Both the position numbers and the translations under genes were made by a program. A stretch of 64,000 nt of DNA, taken from NCBI GenBank assembly GCA_013426015.1, contig CP058998.1:620001-684000 (forward strand), written 5' to 3'. This document shows, piece by piece, positions 24,728 to 33,329 of this stretch. The stretch comes from Candidatus Fermentimicrarchaeum limneticum. Lineage in GTDB: Archaea; Micrarchaeota; Micrarchaeia; Burarchaeales; Fermentimicrarchaeaceae. Positions within the stretch are counted from its first letter, which is position 1. Every line of letters starts with the position of its first letter. Below the pieces are notes generated by a model, which searched no databases, was not told the origin of the DNA, and was given only the letters and a program-made list of their open reading frames with translations.

Positions 24728-26211
24728 AAGACATTACCTTTGATGAAAGAGTGAAGCTTCTCCTCCAGCTTGTCAATCTTCTCCCTTGTCTGCTTGCCGT
24801 CATTCCTGAAGCGTATTGTGACGGTTCCTTCTTTCAGCGTATCGTAATCAATTGTTATGCAGTAGGGCGTCCCTATCTCGTCCTGTCTCGCGTATCTCTT
24901 TCCTATGCTCCCCGTCTCGTCATACAGAACATCAAAGCCCTTCTCTCTAAGTGAATCTGCAAGTTCAGTAGCCTTCTCCGCAAGCCCGTCCTTCTTCATG
25001 AGCGGAAGAACAGCTGCTTCGAAAGGAGATAGAAAAGCTGGGAAATCAAACCACTCCCAATCCCTTCTTTCGGCATCTCCTCCCTTCCTGTAGCAGTGCT
25101 CCAGCATGCAGAGGATTGTCCTGTCAACCCCGAAGCTTGGCTCGACGACGTGAGGCATGACCTTGCCTCCATCCTCAAGCGAGACGGACAGATCCTTGCC
25201 GCTTGACTTCGAGTGGCTCTTCAAATCGTAATCAGTCCTGTAGGCGTTGCCTATCACCTCAACCCACCCGACAGATGTCTTCACTTCCAAGTCAATGTTC
25301 CCTCCGGAATAATGCGGTGTCTCTTCCGGAAGCATATGCCTGAAGCGCAATGCGTCATAGGGAATTCCCAGCTTCAGATAGAACTGCATCTCCCTTCCCA
25401 TGAAGTATGCCATTATTTCATTTGGAACAATCTTCCTCTCAACAGCCTCCCTTGCGGTAAGCTCAATGCAGTTGTCAGTCCCTTTCTTCTGCTCCTCTCT
25501 GCTGTAGATTCTAAATTTCTCCTTCTCAACCCTTTTGAATTTGGGGTGAGTCGGTGAATTGGGGTTGAAGAAGTACTCCAGCTCCATCTGACTGAACTCC
25601 CTGAGCCTCACAAGTCCCTGCCTTGGCGATATCTCGTTCCTGAAGGACTTCCCAATCTGCGCTATGCCCATTGGCAACTTAGACCCATGGCTCCTGAAAA
25701 CCCTCTGGAAGTCAAGGAATATCCCCTGCGCAGTCTCGGGGCGTATGTAGCCTGTCGTTCCTTCGATAGGGCCTATGTTTGTCTTGAACATCAGGTTGAA
25801 CCAGCCCACCTCACCGAGAGGGCCGCCGCATTCCGGACAGCGGATGTTGTTCTCCTTGATCTTGTTGTTCAATTCCTCAGGCTTGGCGCCCTCGCATCTC
25901 TTGCCCTTCTCCTCGAGCAGATGATCTGCTCTGAATTTCTTGCCGCATTTTGTGCAGCCTACAACCGGGTCCCCGAAGCAGGAGAGATGGCCGGACGCCT
26001 TCAGCACTACTTCAGGAAGGACGTAAACCGTTTCTATCTCGAAATAACCGTCCTTCCTTAGGAAGAAGTCCCTCCAGTATTCCTCAAGCTTCCTCTTCAG
26101 CGCCTTTCCAACCGGCCCGTAATCGTAGAAACCTGCCACAGGTGAGTAAAGCTCGTTTGAGGGGATCAGTATTGAGCGCTTGAGCGCTATCTCCATTACC
26201 TCCTGCTTCAT
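24715..26211 (-). CDS. glyS: Glycyl-tRNA synthetase
   Basis: A class II alpha2-type glycyl-tRNA synthetase, 498 residues, of the archaeal/eukaryotic form. Motif 1 is in the N-terminal ELYSPVAGFYDYGPVG region. A zinc-binding insert has CTKCGKKF and CPECGGPLG. Motif 2 contains the conserved segment around GKSFRNEISPRQG and FSQMELEYFF. Motif 3 is near VEPSFGVDRTI. The C-terminal anticodon-binding domain spans about 395-498. It heads a leftward unit with the OGG gene and is divergent from nop5. Confidence 0.96.
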   Translation of the reverse strand: MKQEVMEIALKRSILIPSNELYSPVAGFYDYGPVGKALKRKLEEYWRDFFLRKDGYFEIETVYVLPEVVLKASGHLSCFGDPVVGCTKCGKKFRADHLLEEKGKRCEGAKPEELNNKIKENNIRCPECGGPLGEVGWFNLMFKTNIGPIEGTTGYIRPETAQGIFLDFQRVFRSHGSKLPMGIAQIGKSFRNEISPRQGLVRLREFSQMELEYFFNPNSPTHPKFKRVEKEKFRIYSREEQKKGTDNCIELTAREAVERKIVPNEIMAYFMGREMQFYLKLGIPYDALRFRHMLPEETPHYSGGNIDLEVKTSVGWVEVIGNAYRTDYDLKSHSKSSGKDLSVSLEDGGKVMPHVVEPSFGVDRTILCMLEHCYRKGGDAERRDWEWFDFPAFLSPFEAAVLPLMKKDGLAEKATELADSLREKGFDVLYDETGSIGKRYARQDEIGTPYCITIDYDTLKEGTVTIRFRNDGKQTREKIDKLEEKLHSFIKGNVLCLP

Positions 26212-26279
26212 ACAACCATCTTGATTAGATATAAGAAGATAAATAAATGTTGACGTTTAAATATTCTCCTGGTGGTCTG

Positions 26280-27056
26280 ATGGGACGGGAAGAACTTCTT
26301 GAGAAAGCCAGGGCAGGCGTAAAGGAAGCCTATCTTGAAAGGGACAGGCAGCTCATTCAGTGCGTCAACGCAATAGACGAGCTGGACAGGGCCGGCAACC
26401 TTCTTTTTGAGAGGCTGCAGGAGTGGTACGGCATATACTTCCCTGAGCTGAGGGTGAATGAGCCCGAGAAGTACTGCGAGCTTGTGCTGAAGGTAGACAG
26501 GAAGAATCTTGACATGGGTGAGATTTCAAAAATTGTCGGTGAGGGGAAGGCAAAGGAGATAGAGGAGAGGGCAGGGAGAAGCATTGGCGTTGAGCTTGGA
26601 GAGAAGGGTCTGGATAAGATAAGGGAGCTTGCCGCGGAAGTTCTTGACATGCGCACGCTGAGAGACTCGCTTGAGAAGTATGAGGTGGTTGTGGCGAAGG
26701 AGGTCTGCCCGAATCTTACCTATCTGATTGATGCAACGCTTGCCGCGAAGCTCATTGCCCATGCAGGCAGCTTGAAGAGGCTGGCAAACATGCCTGCAAG
26801 CACCATCCAAGTCCTAGGGGCAGAGAAGGCGCTTTTCAAGCACCTTAGGCAACATACCAAGCCGCCGAAGCACGGCATACTCTTCCAGCATCCCTGGGTG
26901 AACTGCGCTCCTAAGAAGGACAGGGGGAGGATTGCGAGGCTGCTCTCAACCAAGATAGCAATTGCATTGAAAGCAGATTTCTACACAAAGAATTTCATAG
27001 CAGAGAAGCTGAAGGCCGCTTTGGATAAAAGGATGGATGAGATAAGGAAGGGTTAG
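26280..27056 (+). CDS. nop5: Nop5 (Nop56/58) C/D box RNP protein, lacking the N-terminal domain
   Basis: The core scaffold of archaeal C/D box sRNPs that guide 2'-O-methylation, 258 residues from the ATG at 26280 behind GGTGGT. The central coiled coil (ERLQEWYGIYFPEL and onward) and the C-terminal NOP domain (MPASTIQVLGAEKALF, then PPKHGILFQHP and RGRIARLLSTKIAIA) are intact. The usual 110 or so residue N-terminal domain that binds fibrillarin is absent. The upstream gene is divergent, so there is no missing 5' exon or frameshift. Fibrillarin is at 54345-55016, far away rather than adjacent as is common. Confidence 0.92.
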   Translation: MGREELLEKARAGVKEAYLERDRQLIQCVNAIDELDRAGNLLFERLQEWYGIYFPELRVNEPEKYCELVLKVDRKNLDMGEISKIVGEGKAKEIEERAGRSIGVELGEKGLDKIRELAAEVLDMRTLRDSLEKYEVVVAKEVCPNLTYLIDATLAAKLIAHAGSLKRLANMPASTIQVLGAEKALFKHLRQHTKPPKHGILFQHPWVNCAPKKDRGRIARLLSTKIAIALKADFYTKNFIAEKLKAALDKRMDEIRKG

Positions 27057-27057
27057 C

Positions 27058-27708
27058 ATGAGGATTCTGGCGCTTGCGGACTTGCACTCAGAGGAATTCA
27101 TACTTGAGGAGCTGGCGAACCTTCTAGAGAGGGAGAGGTTTGACTTAATTCTTATTGTAGGCGATATAACGCAGAACGGCCCTCTTTCCTATGCAGAAGA
27201 CCTTTTGGACGTGCTCAGGGGCGAGAAGGTGTGGGCGATTCACGGGAACATGGACACGCAGCAGGTTGTTGATCTGCTTGAAAGAAAGGGGATATTCCTG
27301 CACATGCAGAAGGCGGAGATCGGCGAGTGGAATTTCATAGGCTTCGGTGGCAGCAGCCCAACCTCGTTCAACACTCCAACTGAGTATGAGGAATGGCAGA
27401 TTTACGAGGAGCTCAACAAGTTCAGGATGAATCAGAAGACGATTCTCGTAACGCACTCCCCTCCATACGATTCCGGCGTTGACAAAACATCTGCAGGAGT
27501 GAGCGCGGGCAGCAAGTCGATAAGGAGGATAATTGAGGAGAAGAAGCCTTTCATGAACATATGCGGGCATATTCATGAGGGGGAAACGGAAGGGTGGATT
27601 GGCGGTACCAGAATTATTAAGGTGCCGCCGGCAATGAAAGAAAAGGCTGCTGAGATTTCGCTTGAAGAGGAAGTGAAGATGAATATTATCCCACTCTCCG
27701 AGAGATAA
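27058..27708 (+). CDS. Calcineurin-like metallophosphoesterase
   Basis: A 216-residue phosphoesterase with the five metal-binding blocks: ADLHS near residue 7, VGDITQNG at about 34-41, HGNMD at about 61-65, THSPP at about 137-141 and CGHIHEG at about 171-177. The layout (single domain, GNMD) is close to the YfcE/Mre11-like archaeal phosphodiesterase group. The substrate is unknown; small nucleotide or phosphodiester hydrolysis is plausible. It starts 1 bp after the Nop5 stop, so it is co-transcribed and may act on RNA. Confidence 0.88.
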   Translation: MRILALADLHSEEFILEELANLLERERFDLILIVGDITQNGPLSYAEDLLDVLRGEKVWAIHGNMDTQQVVDLLERKGIFLHMQKAEIGEWNFIGFGGSSPTSFNTPTEYEEWQIYEELNKFRMNQKTILVTHSPPYDSGVDKTSAGVSAGSKSIRRIIEEKKPFMNICGHIHEGETEGWIGGTRIIKVPPAMKEKAAEISLEEEVKMNIIPLSER

Positions 27709-27740
27709 TCTTATTATATATAGTAGCTTAATGTAAAAAT

Positions 27741-30707
27741 ATGGCATCACTTCGGCTAAACGTAGTTATACTTCTACTCATCTTCTTCTCTAATGTTTCG
27801 TATTCGGAGGGTGACAGATGTTGCATGTCTGATAATTGCGGAGTAGGATCGTATAAATGGGTGGGCCCTACGTATAAGTGCTTTGGAGACTACGTCTGCA
27901 ACGCTGGAACAGTATGCTTGGGTGGGGATTGCATTGATTCACTCCCACCTTTTTACGAAGCACGCTGTGATGTATGCGGCACTTGCGATGGGATAGGGGG
28001 ATGCACACGACCTCTCCCATGCGGTACTGTGTGTAGTACCGGCATTTACTCTGGCGTCTGCAATGGGCTGGGGGCTAATGGGTCTTATTGCAAACCGCTT
28101 CAAGCTGCGTCTCTGCCATGCTATTGCGATAGTATTTGCAAATCGGGTAAATGCTGTCCTAATAACAAATGCTCTGGGGTTACGGATGGGTGCTGCACGA
28201 ATTCTGACTGTCAAGCAGCGGAGGTATGCGACCCAAGTACAAAAACCTGCATTTCTAAATGTGAGTCTGACTGCACTTTTATAGATGATGAGGTATGCCA
28301 TTCTGAATGCAACCGGATAAATAGTTGTAGTCTTGCTACATACTGCGGTGAGAGAACAAAAGGAGAAGTGATATGCGAGGACCTGCTTTCGCAGGTGACA
28401 TGCTGCGACGGCCAGCTGGTACCATGCGGGCAAGATATCTTAGCATGCAACCCATATTGTGATGGAGATAAACTTTGCTCCTACCCATCCAATCAAGTAA
28501 CATGCGAGAAAGTGTGCACGAGTGGAGTGTGCCACTGCCAAAACCCTATTTCATGTGGAAGCGCAAGCTGCACAAGTTGTGGCACTAGCACCGTCTCCTG
28601 CCCCGCAGCCTACTGCTCTAGCGATGGAAAGCTGTGCACCTACCCGCCAACAGCCTCCTGCGAGATTCCGTGCTCTGGCAACACCTGCGGGAGCTGCACT
28701 GCAACATGCACAGCCACCTGTGTGGACTGCCCTTCTGGTCAGTGTATCGGAGGTGAATGTCTATCCGCGACAACATGCGGAAATGGAGTCTGCGATGCTG
28801 GAGAGAGCCAAGAGGGCTGCTGTAAGGATTGTGGCTGCAATACCGGCATCTGCTGCGATAATAAATGCGTTACTCCCAAATGCACCACCCCTAGCCAATG
28901 TGCTGATGCAGATCCCTGCACACAGGATGCCTGCTCCAACCCAGGGACATGCAGCGCAAGCTGCACCCACACTCCAATAAGCTGCCCAACAGGGCAGATA
29001 TGTAGCAACGGTCAGTGCATCTCAGCTACGTCATGCCCCAACGGAAAATGCGACTCTGGGATTGAGGACTGTTGCAGCTGTCCTGAGGATTGCGGTGCAG
29101 GAACATGTTTAGGTGACGTGCCTGGAGAGGTATGCAAAAAGTATATCTGCAGCGGGAAAACACGTGTTGAGACGTATAAGGAGAATTGTTGCGGGAACAG
29201 GATATGTGAGGGTGGGGAAGGGTGCGGGAACTGTCCATCAGACTGCTCGTGCAATTTTGGAGAGGAATGCAGAAACAATCAATGCGTCGGGAAGAAGCTT
29301 CTTGAGGATGGGGAGGAGTGTTCTGAAAGCAAAGAGTGTGCTTCGGGTCATTGCGAGTTTGGCTACTGCTGCGCTGCTGGGCTGTGCTGTAGAAAGGATT
29401 CTGAATGCTCGCGCGGAGAGGTATGCAAAAATTATGTGTGTCAGATCCCGGGAATGAACTGTAGTGACGGCACACCTAGTGGAGAGTGCTCTCCAGACAA
29501 GCCGAAATACTGCAACAATGGAAATTGGGTCCATGCGTGCCCAACATGTGGTTGCCCGGAAGGCAAGATATGCACGATGGACGGCAAATGCTATGGGTTG
29601 GATTGCGGGGATGGAACTGCCCGCGATACCTGCTCTAACAACAAGCCATACTTCTGCATGGATGGGGCATTGGTAAGCAAATGCTCGAAATGCGGCTGCC
29701 CCGAGGGGCTTCTGTGCGACAGAATCACCCAGATCTGCTATGAAAGACCTGGAATAAGCATAGCGTCACCTCTTGAAAACCAGACAATCAACGTTGGTGA
29801 GGAGAAGAAAGTTGTGGTAAGTGGCATGATATCGAAGGGCAGAGAGATAACTTACAGCATCGAGGGGAACGATTCAAGGTTCATACTCAGCAGATATGAC
29901 GCATCTAGCGGGGAGTTTGCTTTCGAGAATGTCAGCCCTGTCACCGATGACTATAATTCTTTTAGGGTGAGCGTGGCTGACAATGAAGGAAATCTGCTCG
30001 CCAATCGCACGAGAGGCTTCAGGGTGATAGACGCCCCTGCTGGGATAACCAACCTTCTATCGCTTCAGGATCTGCCATGGGAGATTGTTCAGTTTGTGCT
30101 CCTCCTCTTATTCGTCATCGTACTGCTGAACGCCATCATCCCATTTGCGAGGGGGCTAGGGAGGGGGATGTTGGTCTTCCCCGAGGGCTCGATAGTTCTT
30201 GTTGAGGGAACTGTTGGAAGTGGCGAGGAGGAGTTCTGCCTGGATATGGTACGCAGGAAAGTGAAAGATGGAAAGTTCTGTGCGGTGCTCTCATACGACC
30301 CCAGAAAGGAAGAAGGGTGGTTCAGCGAGTGGGAGAAAAACAGGTTGCTTTTCATAAAGGCTGAGCCGGATATAAATGAGATTGCGCTGAGCATCTCAAA
30401 GATGCTCGGGGGAGAGCCTCGGCTTGCTTTCATCAATGTCCTGAATCTCCTCATCCCAAAATATAATTCAGAGGAGCTGACCGACTTCCTGAGCACGAAT
30501 TTCGCGAAGCTCAGGGATGCGAAGTGCGGAGCAATTTTCTGTGTTGACAAAGGAATTAACGAGGAGGTTCTTTCCGCAATTGAGGGGCTTTTTGACGGCG
30601 TAGTGGAATTCCGGGTGGAGGAGGAGAAGGGGAAGCTCAACTCCTACTTCAGGGTGAAGGAGTTTAAATTGAAAAAGTTTGATAGTGATTGGAGAAGATT
30701 CAAATAG
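27741..30707 (+). CDS. Cys-rich surface protein with one membrane helix and a cytoplasmic pseudo-KaiC domain
   Basis: A 988-residue protein. A signal peptide covers about residues 1-22. Residues 25-670 are Cys-rich, with repeated CGNGVCDAGE-like and CPSDC motifs and scattered CxxC, probably stabilised by many disulfides. Residues about 675-770 form an Ig or cadherin-like beta domain. A membrane helix spans about 780-800. From 812 the domain follows KaiC/RecA-like ATPases strand by strand, but Walker A reads GTVGSGEEEF with Glu829 for the Lys, the Walker B Asp becomes Asn (FINVLN), and the catalytic EE is missing. It should not hydrolyse ATP. An intact KaiC gene starts 10 bp downstream, implying a partner complex that couples an outside signal to it. 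Confidence 0.75.
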   Translation: MASLRLNVVILLLIFFSNVSYSEGDRCCMSDNCGVGSYKWVGPTYKCFGDYVCNAGTVCLGGDCIDSLPPFYEARCDVCGTCDGIGGCTRPLPCGTVCSTGIYSGVCNGLGANGSYCKPLQAASLPCYCDSICKSGKCCPNNKCSGVTDGCCTNSDCQAAEVCDPSTKTCISKCESDCTFIDDEVCHSECNRINSCSLATYCGERTKGEVICEDLLSQVTCCDGQLVPCGQDILACNPYCDGDKLCSYPSNQVTCEKVCTSGVCHCQNPISCGSASCTSCGTSTVSCPAAYCSSDGKLCTYPPTASCEIPCSGNTCGSCTATCTATCVDCPSGQCIGGECLSATTCGNGVCDAGESQEGCCKDCGCNTGICCDNKCVTPKCTTPSQCADADPCTQDACSNPGTCSASCTHTPISCPTGQICSNGQCISATSCPNGKCDSGIEDCCSCPEDCGAGTCLGDVPGEVCKKYICSGKTRVETYKENCCGNRICEGGEGCGNCPSDCSCNFGEECRNNQCVGKKLLEDGEECSESKECASGHCEFGYCCAAGLCCRKDSECSRGEVCKNYVCQIPGMNCSDGTPSGECSPDKPKYCNNGNWVHACPTCGCPEGKICTMDGKCYGLDCGDGTARDTCSNNKPYFCMDGALVSKCSKCGCPEGLLCDRITQICYERPGISIASPLENQTINVGEEKKVVVSGMISKGREITYSIEGNDSRFILSRYDASSGEFAFENVSPVTDDYNSFRVSVADNEGNLLANRTRGFRVIDAPAGITNLLSLQDLPWEIVQFVLLLLFVIVLLNAIIPFARGLGRGMLVFPEGSIVLVEGTVGSGEEEFCLDMVRRKVKDGKFCAVLSYDPRKEEGWFSEWEKNRLLFIKAEPDINEIALSISKMLGGEPRLAFINVLNLLIPKYNSEELTDFLSTNFAKLRDAKCGAIFCVDKGINEEVLSAIEGLFDGVVEFRVEEEKGKLNSYFRVKEFKLKKFDSDWRRFK

Positions 30708-30717
30708 GGTGATACGA

Positions 30718-31473
30718 ATGGAGAGAACAAAAACTGGTGTGAAAGGATTGGACGAGCTCCTGAAAGGGGGCATCCCGAAGAACGCGGTTGTGCTTGTTTC
30801 CGGAGCAGCCGGTTCCGGCAAGACGATATTTGGGCTGCAGTTCCTTGTGAATGGCATTACCGAATTTGGGGAGAAGGGAATGTTTGTCACATTTGAGGAA
30901 TCGCACGAGGATGTAACCTCGCAGGCAGCTCAGTTCGGCTGGGATTTGGAGAAGCTTGAGGCTGATGGGAAGCTCAGGATAATGACGTTCACCCCCTCAA
31001 AGCACCACCTCTCCCACATCAATTCAGAGATAGAGAACGCTATAAATTCGTTCAAGCCAAGCAGGCTTGTCTACGACTCAATATCCACCATTGGTGTGTA
31101 CGCGGAAGTCATAGCAGATGTTGAGACCCTCATGAGCCTAGGGCTGAAGAAGGAGGACATAGCAATTGAGCTTCCCCCAGAAACCATTACGCGCAGGGCA
31201 GTTATGGATATAATGGGCAAGCTCAAATCCTCCCAGCTAACCTCCCTGGTGGTATCAGAGCTCCCTAAGAAATCTGATTACTTGAGCAGGGATACAGTAA
31301 GCGAGTTCATCGCTGATGGGATAATACTCCTCCACTGCTTGGAGAAGAAAGAAAAGAAGATAAGGGCGATCGAAGTACTGAAAATGAGGAGGACGAACCA
31401 CTCGATGGATCTGGTGCCGATAATTCTTGGGGAGAAAGGGATTGAGGTTCTTGTTGGGGAGAAAGTTTACTGA
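30718..31473 (+). CDS. KaiC-like RecA-superfamily ATPase
   Basis: A 251-residue single-domain KaiC-family ATPase from the ATG at 30718 behind GGTGAT; an upstream in-frame start at 30679 lies inside the preceding gene. Walker A is GAAGSGKT at 29-36, the catalytic glutamates are E60-E61 in VTFEES, and Walker B is LVYDSIS near 117-123. The C-terminal KMRRTNHSMDLVP is typical of archaeal KaiC-like proteins, whose known roles include signalling and oligomeric motors. It lies 10 bp after the membrane pseudo-KaiC gene, so the two probably form a mixed assembly at the membrane. It overlaps the end of the convergent aIF2 gamma gene by 7 bp. Confidence 0.9.
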   Translation: MERTKTGVKGLDELLKGGIPKNAVVLVSGAAGSGKTIFGLQFLVNGITEFGEKGMFVTFEESHEDVTSQAAQFGWDLEKLEADGKLRIMTFTPSKHHLSHINSEIENAINSFKPSRLVYDSISTIGVYAEVIADVETLMSLGLKKEDIAIELPPETITRRAVMDIMGKLKSSQLTSLVVSELPKKSDYLSRDTVSEFIADGIILLHCLEKKEKKIRAIEVLKMRRTNHSMDLVPIILGEKGIEVLVGEKVY

Positions 31474-32675
31474 AGCACGCCGAAGCCGCACAACCTCCAT
31501 CTCTGACCGATTCGTCTGCTTATTGCGATCTTGGTCTTGCTCTCCGCGCACACGGGCCTTTTCAGCTTGACAGTCATAAGATTTTTCTTTATTTTCTCGA
31601 CAAACCCGACAGAGGTGGAAGTCCCCACACCCAGGACAAGGGGCTCGTTTAGCTTGAAAGGAGGATTCTCCATATCCGGTCTCTGAAGTAGATGGAACCC
31701 CATCTCCAATATGTCTGTTGCATCAGGAAGCGCTCCCACCTTCCCCAGTATGTTGCCCACAAGGGTGTCAGCCTTTGTCAGCGAAGGGTCCAAACTCGTC
31801 CCAACAGCGACAAGCCCTCCAGGTATCGCCCTGTCCAATCTATCTCTTCCCGCGTTTAACGCAACAACCTTTGAAACAACAGGTTCGTACCTCTCCCTGT
31901 CCTTCTCCCCTTTGGGCGAGCCAGGCCGTATTTCAATCTCATCACCGCATTTCAATTCGCCCTGTATGAGCGAGCCGCCTACCACTCCTCCGACAAGCTT
32001 CTCAATTCCCGTGCCTGGCTTGTTAACGTCGAACGAGCGGGCTATGTACATCCTTGGTACCGCGTTCAGATTCCTCTCTGGAGTCGGGATGTGCTTCTGT
32101 ATCTCGCCGATGAGGACATCCATGTTCAGGCAGTAGTTCGCAACGAACGGCACTATCGGGGCATTCTCTGCGATAGTACCCTTGACAAAGCTCTTTATCT
32201 GCTCGTAATTCGCTTTTGCCTTTGCCTTGTCAACCAGGTCAATCTTGTTCTGCACTACCACAATGTTCCTAACCCCGAGGATGTCAAGAATCATAAGATG
32301 CTCAAGCGTCTGCGGCTGGGGGCACTGCTCGTTTGCAGCTATGACAAGAATTGCGCCGTCTATTATGCTTGACGCTGCAATTGCTGTGGCCATCAGGGTC
32401 TCATGCCCGGGAGCATCAAGGAAGGAAACCTTTCTGAGAACTTCGGTGGCAGTGCCGCATTTCGGGCACTTCTCCTCCACAGTAAAATCCTCAGGCTCAG
32501 GACACTGCGGGCATTTCCTGAAAGTAGCATCGGCGTAACCCAGCCTTATCGTTATGCCCCTCTTCTTCTCCTCGCTGTGAACCAGAGTCCAGACACCTGT
32601 GAGGCATCTCACAACAGATGTTTTGCCATGCTCCACATGACCAAGAAGACCTATGTTGACCTCAGCCTGACCCAA
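31467..32675 (-). CDS. eif2g: Translation initiation factor aIF2 subunit gamma
   Basis: The GTPase subunit of aIF2, which delivers initiator Met-tRNA to the small ribosomal subunit, 402 residues. G1 is GHVEHGKTS at 12-20, G3 is DAPGH, G4 is NKID. The zinc-binding insert CPQC plus CPKCG, diagnostic of the gamma subunit versus EF-1A, lies between G1 and G3. Domains II and III follow in full. The start is TTG at 32675 with GGTGG just upstream, a few bases after the S6e stop, so S6e and aIF2 gamma form the conserved archaeal operon. Confidence 0.96.
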   Translation of the reverse strand: MGQAEVNIGLLGHVEHGKTSVVRCLTGVWTLVHSEEKKRGITIRLGYADATFRKCPQCPEPEDFTVEEKCPKCGTATEVLRKVSFLDAPGHETLMATAIAASSIIDGAILVIAANEQCPQPQTLEHLMILDILGVRNIVVVQNKIDLVDKAKAKANYEQIKSFVKGTIAENAPIVPFVANYCLNMDVLIGEIQKHIPTPERNLNAVPRMYIARSFDVNKPGTGIEKLVGGVVGGSLIQGELKCGDEIEIRPGSPKGEKDRERYEPVVSKVVALNAGRDRLDRAIPGGLVAVGTSLDPSLTKADTLVGNILGKVGALPDATDILEMGFHLLQRPDMENPPFKLNEPLVLGVGTSTSVGFVEKIKKNLMTVKLKRPVCAESKTKIAISRRIGQRWRLCGFGVLQ

Positions 32676-32685
32676 TCAACCACCG

Positions 32686-33084
32686 CTATTTCTTCTTCTC
32701 TTCCTTCGGCTTTGGCGGGAACAACTCCTCCAGCTTCGCCTGGCCCCACTCCGTAATCTTTGTGTTCAGCTGCACTGTCTGGTCGGTTATTAGATTGCCT
32801 CTCACGCTCTTCCTCCTCCTCTCCCCGTGCGTCCTAGGCTTGAATCCAACTCCGCCTGAAAGCAGCAGGTGTGCCTTTCTGCCTCCCTTCAAATCCTTCC
32901 TCATTGGGAAACCGTCCTTGTCGCTGCCTCCGGTGGTGAGCAGCTTGTATCCTGCAGCTCCAACTGCACCGCCGTCAAGCGCGTCGCCTATCTTCAAGCC
33001 AACAAGCGCGGTTTCCTTATCCTTTCCTATCTCGGTTTGGTAGCTCCTTCCTGTTTTTGGGTCTGAAATGACAATTTTCATCAT
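32686..33084 (-). CDS. rps6e: Ribosomal protein S6e
   Basis: A 30S subunit protein, 132 residues. It matches the archaeal S6e family: KIVISDPKTGRSYQTEIG at the start, VGLKIGDALDGG, LTTGGSDKDGFPMRKDLKGG and GERRRKSVRGN. The C-terminal Lys-rich tail is short and lacks the eukaryotic phosphorylation region. Two adjacent ATG codons (33084 and 33081) follow GGAGG. A TATA-like TTATAAAG lies on the minus strand near 33127-33135. It heads the operon with aIF2 gamma. Confidence 0.95.
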   Translation of the reverse strand: MMKIVISDPKTGRSYQTEIGKDKETALVGLKIGDALDGGAVGAAGYKLLTTGGSDKDGFPMRKDLKGGRKAHLLLSGGVGFKPRTHGERRRKSVRGNLITDQTVQLNTKITEWGQAKLEELFPPKPKEEKKK

Positions 33085-33156
33085 TACCTCCTCCTAAAAG
33101 TTGGAATATGATATCGTTATTAATCTTTATAATCCTGTCGTCTTCGCGCATTTACT

Positions 33157-33186
33157 GGAAAGTTACCCCTCCATATTCTTTAAATA
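33157..33186 (+). promoter_or_regulatory. Promoter element GGAAAGTTACCCCTCC plus TATA box
   Basis: The 16-mer at 33157-33172 is identical to 57256-57271 upstream of mcm. Both are followed after the same spacing by a TATA-like sequence (TTTAAATA at 33179-33186 here). It lies in the gap between S6e and aIF5B. The 150 bp downstream on the plus strand has no convincing protein gene but contains two perfect small hairpins (CGCTG/CAGCG near 33213-33227 and CTGCAA/TTGCAG near 33239-33254), so it may drive a small RNA. Confidence 0.55.
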
Positions 33187-33329
33187 CCTTATTTTAGCAG
33201 ATAGTATCACTACGCTGGGGCACAGCGGAAGTAACGCCTGCAATTCCTTGCAGAAGGAGAGAGATGTTGCAGAAGCACCGTCTATGAAGCAGGAACTACA
33301 CGCCATGAAACAGGGGCTGAAAGCGCACA

